DNA of 64,000 nucleotides from Ancylobacter defluvii (lineage in GTDB: Bacteria; Pseudomonadota; Alphaproteobacteria; Rhizobiales; Xanthobacteraceae): assembly GCF_018390605.1 (NCBI RefSeq), contig NZ_JAHBGD010000026.1, forward strand, positions 225,958-289,957. Reading direction: 5' to 3'. Positions 18,638 to 26,782 of this stretch are shown in pieces (within the stretch, counting starts at the first letter, position 1; each line of letters opens with the position of its first letter). The notes under the pieces were generated by a model. It did no database searches. It had not been told where the DNA came from and was given only the letters and a program-made list of their open reading frames with translations. Made by a program: the position numbers and the translations under genes.

Positions 18638-19499
18638 CGAGCGCCTCGGTCAACAGGCGGGCGAAGCGGCGGGCCGAGGGCAGCGCTCCGAACGGGTCGA
18701 TCGGATCCAGCCAGACCACCCGACCGGCCTTGACCGCTGGCAGCGCCTGCCAGAACGCACTGCGCCGCAGGACTGGCGTGGCGTCGGGCGGAACCGGGCC
18801 GATGACGGCGATCCACGCCTCGCCGTGCCGCGCCAGCGTTTCCAGCCCCAGCGGCGCCGCCGCCGAATAGCTGGTGGCTTCGGCCCAGGCATTCTGGAGA
18901 CCGATGCGCTGCAACGTCTCGCCGATCATGCTGTCGAAGCCGAAGACGCGAAAATGGCGGGCATCGCCGAGATTGATCGGCAGCACCGGCCGCCCCAGTC
19001 CCTCGAGGCGGCGGCGCGCCTGCGCGAAGCCCGCATCGGTCCGCCCGACCAGCGCATCCGCCGCGTCGCCGATGCCAAGGCGCTCGGCGACACGGCGCGT
19101 CATGGCGATGACGGGGTCATAGGGAGAATGGCCGGGCCGGTAGAGCGTGAAGCTCTCCACCGGCGCGATGGCGGCCAGGCGCGGCTCCAGCGCGACGTAG
19201 AAATTCGAGTTGAAGATTATGTCGGGCCGGGCAAAAAGTAGCGTTTCAAGGTTCGGCAGGCCGCGCAGGCCGAGATCGGCAACGCTGTCCGGCATCGGCG
19301 GCTCGACCGCGACCTCGCGGAACTGCACCAGCTCGGTGGCGGCGACCGGCGGATGCCCGAGCGCCAGCAACGTCTCCAGCACCGCCCAGTCCAGCGTCGC
19401 CGCGCGCATGGCGGCTTTCGCCCCCGCCGCTGCGCCGAAGGGCAAGACCGCCGCCGCGGCGAGCAGAGCGCGACGGCCGATGCCGCCGTCAGCCTTCAT
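18615..19499 (-). CDS. Iron-siderophore ABC substrate-binding protein, FhuD-like
   Basis: A 294-residue periplasmic-binding protein of the FhuD/FepB class. Starting at 19499 gives an N-terminus with a twin-arginine-like signal (GIGRRALLAAAAVLPFG). Family features are LGLRGLPNLETLLFARPDII near the middle and VKAGRVVWLDPIDPFG near the end. It overlaps the permease gene by up to 23 bases, indicating translational coupling, and lies downstream of a TonB-dependent receptor gene. Ligand is likely a hydroxamate-type ferric siderophore by family, unproven here. Confidence 0.88.
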   Translation of the reverse strand: MKADGGIGRRALLAAAAVLPFGAAAGAKAAMRAATLDWAVLETLLALGHPPVAATELVQFREVAVEPPMPDSVADLGLRGLPNLETLLFARPDIIFNSNFYVALEPRLAAIAPVESFTLYRPGHSPYDPVIAMTRRVAERLGIGDAADALVGRTDAGFAQARRRLEGLGRPVLPINLGDARHFRVFGFDSMIGETLQRIGLQNAWAEATSYSAAAPLGLETLARHGEAWIAVIGPVPPDATPVLRRSAFWQALPAVKAGRVVWLDPIDPFGALPSARRFARLLTEALVEARGRG

Positions 19500-19578
19500 C
19501 GGGCAAAACCGGCCCGAACGCCGCTGCGGCAAGTGCACAGCGATGCGATAGCAGAGGCGGCGGGCATCGGATCGGCTC

Positions 19579-21861
19579 TCACCATTTGTAATGCGCGGAC
19601 AGAGTAAGGGTCCGGCTGTCGCCATAGCCGCAGCTGGAAAGCCCCTGGCAACCGGAGACGTAGACCTCGTCGAAGATGTTGTTGAGGTTGAGGGCGACAC
19701 CCCAACTGTCGCGCTCATAGCGGATGGCGGCGTCGAACAGTGTCACCGAGGGCACCTGCAACGTGTTCTCGTCGTCGATCCAGGAGGAGCCGATATAGCG
19801 CACGCCGCCGCCGACGCTCACCCCGGTCAGGGGTCCCTGGTCGAACTTGTAGTCGGCCCAGGCGGAGGCCATCACGTCCGGCACCAGCATGGGCTCGTTG
19901 CCGATGATGGCGGCATTGGTGTCGTTGGTGATTTCCATGTCCAGCACGGTGAACGTGCCGATCAGGCGGAAATTCTTGGTGACATTGGCCTTGGCTTCGA
20001 GCTCGAAGCCGGTCGACCGGACTTCGCCGAGCTGGGTGTCGAAGAAGATGTTGTCGACATCCGGCACCGTGACGTTCTGCCGGGTGATCTGGAACACCGA
20101 GGCGGTGATCAGCGCGTCGACGAAGGTCGGCTGATACTTAATGCCGGCCTCGTACTGGTACCCCTCCTCCGGCTTGAAGCCGGTATTGGTCACGTCGACG
20201 CCCACCACCGGATTGAAGAAGCTGGAGACCGCCACATAGGGGGTGACGCCATTGGCGAACTCGTAGCCGAGGCCGGCACGCCCGGTGAGGGCACTGTCAT
20301 TGGTCTCGTAGTTCGGCGAGAAGGCCAGCGTCGCCGGGCTCTCCGATTCGGTGTTCACATAGTCGTAGCGGCCGTTCAGCGTGACGATCCAGCCATCGCC
20401 GAAGCGCAGCTGGTCCTGCAGGTAGCCGCCGAGCTGCTGCTGTGTCAGCGTCTGGTCCATATAGACTGCGGTCGCCCCCTGCGGCACGCCATAGACCGGA
20501 TCGGTGGCGCTGATCGGCGTCGCGCCGCCCGAGGCCTGGACATTGTCGAGGTGGTAGAGCGTGTAGTCGACGCCGACGATGAAATCGTGCGCCACCGCGC
20601 CGGTGGTGAATTCGCGGCGGAAATGATTGTCGGTGGCGAAGCTGTTGACCTCGCTATGGCCCTCGAAGCCGATGCGATTGAGCAGGTTGTTCGAGGTCAG
20701 CGGCAGGGGATTGCCGCCATAGCCGGTCGTCGGGTCGTAATAGCCATAGGGATAAGGGCCGATCTCGCGCTTGTTGAGATAGCCGTAGCGGGCGCTGGAA
20801 TTGAAGATCCAGTCGTTCTCGAATTCGTGCTTCAGCTCATAGCCGACCATTAGCTGGGTATAGCGGCTATTATCGAGATCCGGCTCGCCGAAATAGGCGT
20901 CGCGGGAGATCTTGCCGAACGGGGCATTGGCCACCGTGCCGTAATAGGGCAGGAAGCCGCCGCCGACATTGACCTGGTCGAGCGCGGCGATCTGCGCGTA
21001 GACGGTCACCTCGGTCTGCTGCGACGGCCGATAGGTGACCTGGGGCATGATCACCCCGCGCAGGTCGTTGGAATAATCGGTATAGGTGTCGCCGCCGGCG
21101 ATGCGGCCGGTGATGCGGTACATCCAGACCGGGTCGGTGGCGGCGGCCGGCGCCTTGGTCACCAGGCCGGGATCATTGGGATTGCGGGCAAGCGGATCGG
21201 CGGCGCCATAGACCTCGTTGATATCGAAGGCGAAATAGGCGTTGCCGAAATTGTTGATACCCACCTCGGCATAGCCGAAGCGCTCCTCGCGCGGCCGCTT
21301 GCTGACCAGATTGACGAGGCCGCCGGGGCTCGACCCGCCATAGAGCACGGAAGCTGGCCCCTTCAGCACCTCGATGCGCTCCAGCATGAACGGATCGACC
21401 TGGAAGCCGCCGAAGCCGTAGCTGTAGAGCGAGAGACTATCGAGGAAGATGCCGGTCTGCGTGGCATTGAAGCCGCGAATATAGAACCAGTCGGTATCCG
21501 GATCCGGCCCGCCATAGGGCGAGGAGTGCACGCCGGCGGTGTAGCGCAGCGCCTCGTCGACCTTCAGCGCCTTGCGGTCGTCGATCTCGTCGCGCCCGAT
21601 CACCGAGACCGATTGCGGAATTTCGGTGATCGGAACGTCGGTTTTCATGCCGGTTGTGGTCTGGGTCGCGACATAGCCGTTGACCGGGCCGGTGCCGGTC
21701 TGCCGGTCGGACTGGACCGACACCGTATCGAGCTCGATCGCCGGGCTGCCGCCGGAAGACTGCGCCTCCTGAGCGACCGCCGCGTTCCACGAGGGCAGCA
21801 CCACCGCCATGGCACTGGTCAGAAGCAGCAGCTTGAAGGAACGTCCATACATTGCAATCAT
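19579..21861 (-). CDS. TonB-dependent ferric-siderophore receptor
   Basis: A 760-residue outer-membrane receptor. It has a signal peptide (to about residue 30), a plug domain with TEIPQSVSVIGRDEIDDRK, the DWFYIRGFNATQTGIFLDSL segment and VLKGPASVLYGGSSPGGLVN, then a 22-strand barrel ending in Trp (LTLSAHYKW). The last residue being aromatic is the outer-membrane insertion signal. No STN domain precedes the plug, so it is a plain transporter, unlike the receptor encoded at 26783. An AraC regulator is encoded divergently. Confidence 0.94.
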   Translation of the reverse strand: MIAMYGRSFKLLLLTSAMAVVLPSWNAAVAQEAQSSGGSPAIELDTVSVQSDRQTGTGPVNGYVATQTTTGMKTDVPITEIPQSVSVIGRDEIDDRKALKVDEALRYTAGVHSSPYGGPDPDTDWFYIRGFNATQTGIFLDSLSLYSYGFGGFQVDPFMLERIEVLKGPASVLYGGSSPGGLVNLVSKRPREERFGYAEVGINNFGNAYFAFDINEVYGAADPLARNPNDPGLVTKAPAAATDPVWMYRITGRIAGGDTYTDYSNDLRGVIMPQVTYRPSQQTEVTVYAQIAALDQVNVGGGFLPYYGTVANAPFGKISRDAYFGEPDLDNSRYTQLMVGYELKHEFENDWIFNSSARYGYLNKREIGPYPYGYYDPTTGYGGNPLPLTSNNLLNRIGFEGHSEVNSFATDNHFRREFTTGAVAHDFIVGVDYTLYHLDNVQASGGATPISATDPVYGVPQGATAVYMDQTLTQQQLGGYLQDQLRFGDGWIVTLNGRYDYVNTESESPATLAFSPNYETNDSALTGRAGLGYEFANGVTPYVAVSSFFNPVVGVDVTNTGFKPEEGYQYEAGIKYQPTFVDALITASVFQITRQNVTVPDVDNIFFDTQLGEVRSTGFELEAKANVTKNFRLIGTFTVLDMEITNDTNAAIIGNEPMLVPDVMASAWADYKFDQGPLTGVSVGGGVRYIGSSWIDDENTLQVPSVTLFDAAIRYERDSWGVALNLNNIFDEVYVSGCQGLSSCGYGDSRTLTLSAHYKW

Positions 21862-22100
21862 TCCAGACTATTTGCCCAACCCGTGCCCAGATCGGAAATA
21901 TTCAAAGGAAAATTATTTGATTATCTTCGATCTCGGCATGAAACGTCTGGTAGCAACCCTTTCCATTGGATGATTGTTCGCTTTTGTCAAATCTTGTACA
22001 TTCTTGGTTGATCGATCCGATAGGGAGCGGCATTGGCACTCCATTTGCCCTTGACCCGCCCGGCGGAACATCCAGGAGATTTAAACCACCGGGGAGAGGC
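21862..22100. promoter_or_regulatory. AT-rich divergent promoter between TonB receptor and AraC regulator
   Basis: No gene is supported here. The stretch 21895-21990 is far richer in A and T than its surroundings. It includes TCAAA (21902-21906) and TTTGA (21916-21920) separated by nine bases as an inverted repeat. It may be the binding site of the AraC protein or of an iron regulator. No clear Fur, RirA or Irr consensus could be assigned. Confidence 0.45.
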
Positions 22101-22988
22101 ATGACGGCATCGTTCGTCCCCAACATGACCACGCGCCACGAAGGCATTTCCGTGCTCGGGGAAGGTCATCGCCGTTCATGGGACGGGGTGCTGGTGGAAT
22201 TATGGGAGGCGGAGGGTGCCGAAGGAGCGCGCGCCGAATATGTCTCGGAACACCCTCGCCTCTTCGTGCTGCTGGACCAGTCCGGCGGCGAGTTCGAAAT
22301 GCTGCTCGCGCCGGACCGGCGGACGATGCCGCGGCGCCACGCCCCGCGCCAGATCAGCTTCATCCCGGCCGGTGTGCCGCTATGGTCGCGGGTTTCCCGC
22401 ACCACCTATGTGCGCCATCTCGACCTGCATTTCGACATGGAGGCGCTGCGTCGCCGCCTGGTCGAGCATTTTGATCCACAGCCCTTCGAGGCGCCCCGGC
22501 TGATGTTCACCGACGAAAGGCTGATGACCTTCGCCAATCTGATCGCCGCCGAATGCCAGGAGCCCCAGGCGTTCCATCAGCTGTATGGCGACAGCCTGAC
22601 CACCGCGCTCTTCATCGATTTCCTGCGCTCGACGCAACGGCTCGGCCGCAAGCGCCCCGCGCTGGCGCCCTGGCAGCTCCGCCGCGTCACCGATTATATC
22701 GAGGCCAACTGTCTGAAGGGGATACGGCTGGAGGAACTGGCGGAGCTGGTCGGGCTGTCGCCCAGCTATTTCAGCCACGCCTTCAAGGCCACCACCGGCA
22801 TCCCGCCGCATCAGTGGCAGACCGATATGCGGCTGAAGCGGGCGCAGGGCCTGCTGCTCGGCACCGACATGTCGCTCACCGAAGTGGCCGCCGCCACCGG
22901 CTTCTACGATCAGGCGCACTTCACCCGGATGTTCCGGCAGCATCTCGGCGCCACACCTGCCGCCTGGCGCCGCGACCGCCGCAGCTGA
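22101..22988 (+). CDS. AraC-family transcriptional regulator
   Basis: A 295-residue regulator. The ATG at 22101 follows GGGGAG at a suitable spacing; longer forms from 21966 would add a low-complexity leader. The C-terminal 100 residues hold the two helix-turn-helix units, GIRLEELAELVGLSPSYFSH and the signature region beginning LTEVAAATGFYDQAHFTRMF. Position opposite a TonB receptor suggests a PchR-like activator that responds to a ferric siderophore, an inference from context. Confidence 0.9.
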   Translation: MTASFVPNMTTRHEGISVLGEGHRRSWDGVLVELWEAEGAEGARAEYVSEHPRLFVLLDQSGGEFEMLLAPDRRTMPRRHAPRQISFIPAGVPLWSRVSRTTYVRHLDLHFDMEALRRRLVEHFDPQPFEAPRLMFTDERLMTFANLIAAECQEPQAFHQLYGDSLTTALFIDFLRSTQRLGRKRPALAPWQLRRVTDYIEANCLKGIRLEELAELVGLSPSYFSHAFKATTGIPPHQWQTDMRLKRAQGLLLGTDMSLTEVAAATGFYDQAHFTRMFRQHLGATPAAWRRDRRS

Positions 22989-22998
22989 CCGCGGCGGA

Positions 22999-23796
22999 TC
23001 ACGGGCGGGCGGCTCCGCGCGGGATCACCATCGGCCGTCCCGTGGTCGGATCGGGCAGCACCAGGCAGCCAATGCCGAACACCCGCTCGACCAGGCTCTC
23101 GGTGACGATCGCCGCCGGCGCCCCCATGTCTTCGATCCCGCCCTGCCGCATGGCGACCAGATGGGTGGCATAGCGGCAGGCGAGGTTGAGGTCGTGCAGC
23201 GCGGCGATCAGCGTCTTGCCGCGGCGATTGAGTTCGACGCACAGATCGAGCACCTCGATCTGATGCGCGATGTCGAGATAGGTCGTCGGCTCGTCGAGCA
23301 GCAATATGTCGGTCTCCTGCGCCAGGGCCATGGCGATCGACACACGCTGCCGCTGGCCGCCGGACAGTTCCTGCACCGGCCGCTCCGCCAGCCCGGTGGT
23401 GCGGGTTGCCGCCATTGCCGCGGCGACGGCAGCCTCGTCGCCGCGCGACCATCGGCGCAACAGGCTCTGATGCGGGTGCCGGCCGCGGCCCACCAGCTCG
23501 GCGGTGGTGATACCGTCGGGAATCTCGGTCTGTTGCGGCAGCAGCCCGAGCCGCCGGGCGAGTGCGCGCCGGTCAAGGCCGGCCAGGTCCTCCCCGTCGA
23601 TCCGCACCTCGCCGGCTATCGGCCGGACCAGCCCGGCGAGGCAGCGCAGCAGGGTGGATTTGCCGGACGCGTTGGGGCCGATAATGATCGAGAAGCCGCC
23701 GCGGGGAAACCGCACGTCGACGCCATCGAGCACCGGGCGAACGCCATGGCCCGCCGTGAGGGCGCGCACTTCCATTGCCGGGGCAGGCATCTGCAT
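22999..23796 (-). CDS. Ferric-siderophore ABC transporter ATP-binding protein, FecE/FhuC type
   Basis: A 265-residue ATPase. The ATG at 23796 shares its A with the stop of the upstream permease gene (TGATG), so the longer frame is rejected. Walker A is GPNASGKST, the signature [15 protein letters not shown], and Walker B ILLDEPTTYLD followed by the switch His in ALHDLNLA. It is last in the operon after two FecCD permeases. Because the FhuB-type importer at 16670 has no ATPase gene, this protein might serve both. Confidence 0.94.
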   Translation of the reverse strand: MQMPAPAMEVRALTAGHGVRPVLDGVDVRFPRGGFSIIIGPNASGKSTLLRCLAGLVRPIAGEVRIDGEDLAGLDRRALARRLGLLPQQTEIPDGITTAELVGRGRHPHQSLLRRWSRGDEAAVAAAMAATRTTGLAERPVQELSGGQRQRVSIAMALAQETDILLLDEPTTYLDIAHQIEVLDLCVELNRRGKTLIAALHDLNLACRYATHLVAMRQGGIEDMGAPAAIVTESLVERVFGIGCLVLPDPTTGRPMVIPRGAARP

Positions 23797-24860
23797 CAGC
23801 CGGGCCTCCCGCCGGCGCGCTGGCTCCACAGCAAGGCGACGAAGTAGAGCCCGCCGATTCCGGCGGTGAGCGCGCCGGCCGGAATCTGGCGCGGCGCAAA
23901 GGCAAGGCGCCCCGCCACGTCGCTGCCGAGCAGGAACAACGCCCCGAACAGCGCCGAGGCCAGCAGCGGCAGCGAGGCGCCGCCGGCGAGCCGCCGCGCC
24001 GCCTGCGGCGCGATCAGCGCGACGAAGCCGATCGGCCCGGCGAGAAAAGTGGCGACGGCGGTGAGCCCCAACCCGGTCAGCGCCAGCTTCAGCCGCGCCG
24101 TGGCCATCGGCACCCCCAGGCAAGCCGCCATGTCGTCGCCGAGCTCGATGGCGCGCATGTCGCGGCCGCAGGACAGGCCGAGCGGCAGCAGCAATCCCAG
24201 CAGCAGAGCCGCCACGGCCAGCCGCTCGCCGCTGATGCCGGCAAGCGAGCCGAGCCGCCAGCTCGCCGCGGCCAGCGCGGTGTCGAGTCGCGCCGACATT
24301 ACGACCCAGTCGTTGAGCGCGGTGAAGAAGGCGCCGACCGCGATGCCGGTGAGGATCAGCCGCGTCCGGCCGCCATGCGCCGGGCCGGACAGCCCATAGA
24401 CCAGGGCGCCGGCGACGAGGCCGCCGGCAAATCCGGCACAGGCGACGAGCGCGGCACCGGCGCCGGCGATCATGGCCAGCAGCGCGCCGCCGAAGGCACC
24501 GGCATCGAAGCCGACAACATCCGGGCTACCGAGCGGGTTGCGCAGCAGCGTCTGGAATAGCGCCCCGGCCATGCCCAGCGCCGCCCCGACCAGCAGCGCC
24601 CCGGCGATGCGCGGCGCCCGCCACTGGACCACCACCAGCTGGATATCGGCGCTCGCCTGCCCCTGCAGCGCCCGTGCCGCGTCCGCCGGCGTCACCGGCA
24701 CCGTCCCCACCGTCAGCGCCATCACGGCAAGGACGAGGCAGGCGGCGGCAAGCCCGAGGCAACACAGCGCCGCCCTCGGGGTGATTCGAAGCGACACCCG
24801 CTCGGCCGGCAGGCGGAGCACGAACCATCGCGGCGACCGCGCCACCTCGGGGACGGTCAT
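23796..24860 (-). CDS. FecCD-family iron-siderophore ABC permease (second subunit)
   Basis: A 354-residue membrane permease starting MTVPEVARS, overlapping the preceding permease gene by four bases (ATGA). It has about nine hydrophobic segments. The conserved FecCD stretch is GMAGALFQTLLRNPLGSPDVVG and the C-terminal region is GPIGFVALIAPQAARRL. It pairs with the protein encoded at 24857 to form the channel. The open frame runs further upstream only by chance. Confidence 0.93.
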   Translation of the reverse strand: MTVPEVARSPRWFVLRLPAERVSLRITPRAALCCLGLAAACLVLAVMALTVGTVPVTPADAARALQGQASADIQLVVVQWRAPRIAGALLVGAALGMAGALFQTLLRNPLGSPDVVGFDAGAFGGALLAMIAGAGAALVACAGFAGGLVAGALVYGLSGPAHGGRTRLILTGIAVGAFFTALNDWVVMSARLDTALAAASWRLGSLAGISGERLAVAALLLGLLLPLGLSCGRDMRAIELGDDMAACLGVPMATARLKLALTGLGLTAVATFLAGPIGFVALIAPQAARRLAGGASLPLLASALFGALFLLGSDVAGRLAFAPRQIPAGALTAGIGGLYFVALLWSQRAGGRPG

Positions 24861-25849
24861 CGCGTTGCCCCCTGCCGGGCCCGCACGAGCAGGACCAGGA
24901 ACGGCGCCCCCACCAGAGCGGTGACGACGCCGACCGGAATCTCCGCCGGCGCCGCCGCGACCCGGCCGAGCGCATCCGCAACCACGACGAGGGCGGCGCC
25001 GATGAGGCCGGCATTCAACAGCCGCAGGCGTTCGTCGGCACCGACCAGATGCCGCGCCGCGTGCGGCGCCGCAAGGCCGACAAAGGCGATCGGCCCGGCC
25101 GCCGCCGTCGCGGCGCCGGCCAGCAGCACGGTGGCGGCAAGCGCCAGCAGACGCGTGGTGCCGATGGACAGGCCGAGCGAAGCCGCCCGCTCCTCGCCGA
25201 GCGCGGCGATATTGAGCCGGGGCGCGAGCCATCCGGCCACGACGAAGCCGGCGACCAGCGCCGGGCCGACCGCCGGCAGGATCCTCCCCGCATCGCCGGC
25301 CAGCGAGCCGACGCGCCAATTGCGCACCAGATCGAAGCGCTCGGGATCGGCGAGCGCCACCGCCTGCGTCAGCCCGAAGCACAGCGCGCCGATGGCGACG
25401 CCAGCGAGGGTCAGCCGCAGCGGCGCGCTGCCGCCCTGCACCGCACCGGCGAGGATCTGCACGGCGAGCGCCGCCGCCGCGGCACCCGAGGCGGCGAGCG
25501 CCAGCATCGCCCCCATGCCGGAGGCACCGAACAGGCCAAGGCCGACAACGATGGCAAGGCCGGCGCCGGCATTGATGCCCAGCAGGCCCGGATCGCCGAG
25601 CGGGTTGCGCGTCGCCGCCTGGATGATGCCGCCGGCAATGCCGAGGGCGGTGCCGACGAGACCGCCAAGCACCACCCGCGGCAGGCGCAGCCCCAAAAGG
25701 ATAAGCCGCGCTTCGTCCCCCCCGCGCCCCAGCATCGTGTCGAGCAGCACCGGCAGCGGCAGCGCCTTAACCCCCGCGAGCAGGCCGGCGCCGAGGGCGA
25801 GCAGCAGCAGCGCGACGGAGAACAGCGTGACGGCAAGCCCGCGCCTCAT
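24857..25849 (-). CDS. FecCD-family iron-siderophore ABC permease (first subunit)
   Basis: A 330-residue membrane permease starting MRRGLAVTLFSVALL, coupled by ATGA to the binding-protein gene upstream. Family stretches are GTALGIAGGIIQAATRNPLG, followed by DPGLLGINAGAGLA, and GPIAFVGLAAPHAARHLVG. With the protein encoded at 23796 it makes a heterodimeric siderophore channel. Confidence 0.93.
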   Translation of the reverse strand: MRRGLAVTLFSVALLLLALGAGLLAGVKALPLPVLLDTMLGRGGDEARLILLGLRLPRVVLGGLVGTALGIAGGIIQAATRNPLGDPGLLGINAGAGLAIVVGLGLFGASGMGAMLALAASGAAAAALAVQILAGAVQGGSAPLRLTLAGVAIGALCFGLTQAVALADPERFDLVRNWRVGSLAGDAGRILPAVGPALVAGFVVAGWLAPRLNIAALGEERAASLGLSIGTTRLLALAATVLLAGAATAAAGPIAFVGLAAPHAARHLVGADERLRLLNAGLIGAALVVVADALGRVAAAPAEIPVGVVTALVGAPFLVLLVRARQGATR

Positions 25850-26769
25850 GCCGCAGCCCGCGCATAGAGCGCCTGCCAAGCGTCGGCGAGATAACCCGCC
25901 GTGTAGAAGGACCCGAAGGTGCAATTGCCGGCGACGACCTGCACCCGCCCGTCCCGCACGGCCGGCAGCCGCTGCCACAGCGCCTCGCCGGCCAGCGCCT
26001 GCGGCCCGCCATCGCCGAAATCGAGCAGCAGCACGGCATCGACATCGCCGAACACGTCGCCGAAGGCTTCCAGCGCGACGTCACCATAACGACCCAGCCG
26101 GTCGGCACCGACCTCCCGGCCGCCAAGTTCCGCCAGAACCTGCGCCGGCATCAGCTGGCCATAGGCGGTGCCGGCGCTGCACACCATGGCGCGGCGCTTC
26201 AGCGGATCGAAATACAGGGCGGCGACGCGCGTCGCCGCGATCGCCTCGCCATGGCGGCCACGGATCGCCGCGATCAGCGCCGCATGCGCGGCAAGCCGCC
26301 GCTCCGCCAGCGGGGCCAGCGCAAGCCAGCCGGCGAGCCGGGCGAGATTTGCCTGCCAGGTGAGGTGATGATTGCTCGGCAGCACCGGGGCGATGGCGGT
26401 CAGCCGCGCCAGCGGCCACCAGTCGGAATGCGGCGCCGTGTCCGGGCAGAGGATCAGATCCGGCTCCAGCATGAGGATCTGTTCGAGATCCGCCGGCGCC
26501 GCCAGCATCGGCACCTCGGCCGGCACCGGCACCCAGGGGCGCGCCCCGCTATGGCTGTAGCCGACGACCGGCAGTTCCAGCGCCAACGCCGATTCCAGGC
26601 TGATGCGGGAATCGATGGCGACGACGCGCCGCGGCGACGCCGGGATGTCGAGGAGGCCCAGCGGCGTGGCGGCCTGCCGGCGCCCGCCCTCGCCTTGAGC
26701 CGCATACGCCGAAAGGGCGAGCATGAGCCCGCCCCCCAGAAGGCCGCGCCTCGTTATGCCGGCGTTCAT
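25846..26769 (-). CDS. Iron-siderophore ABC substrate-binding protein, FecB/FhuD-like
   Basis: A 307-residue periplasmic-binding protein. The N-terminus MNAGITRRGLLGGGLMLAL is a twin-arginine signal. The PBP II core contains RRVVAIDSRISLESALALEL and ILMLEPDLILCPDTAPHSDW. It directly follows the TonB-receptor gene (13 bp), so receptor, binding protein, permeases and ATPase form one operon under the FecI/FecR pair. Confidence 0.9.
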   Translation of the reverse strand: MNAGITRRGLLGGGLMLALSAYAAQGEGGRRQAATPLGLLDIPASPRRVVAIDSRISLESALALELPVVGYSHSGARPWVPVPAEVPMLAAPADLEQILMLEPDLILCPDTAPHSDWWPLARLTAIAPVLPSNHHLTWQANLARLAGWLALAPLAERRLAAHAALIAAIRGRHGEAIAATRVAALYFDPLKRRAMVCSAGTAYGQLMPAQVLAELGGREVGADRLGRYGDVALEAFGDVFGDVDAVLLLDFGDGGPQALAGEALWQRLPAVRDGRVQVVAGNCTFGSFYTAGYLADAWQALYARAAA

Positions 26770-26782
26770 CCGCGGCGGCGCC

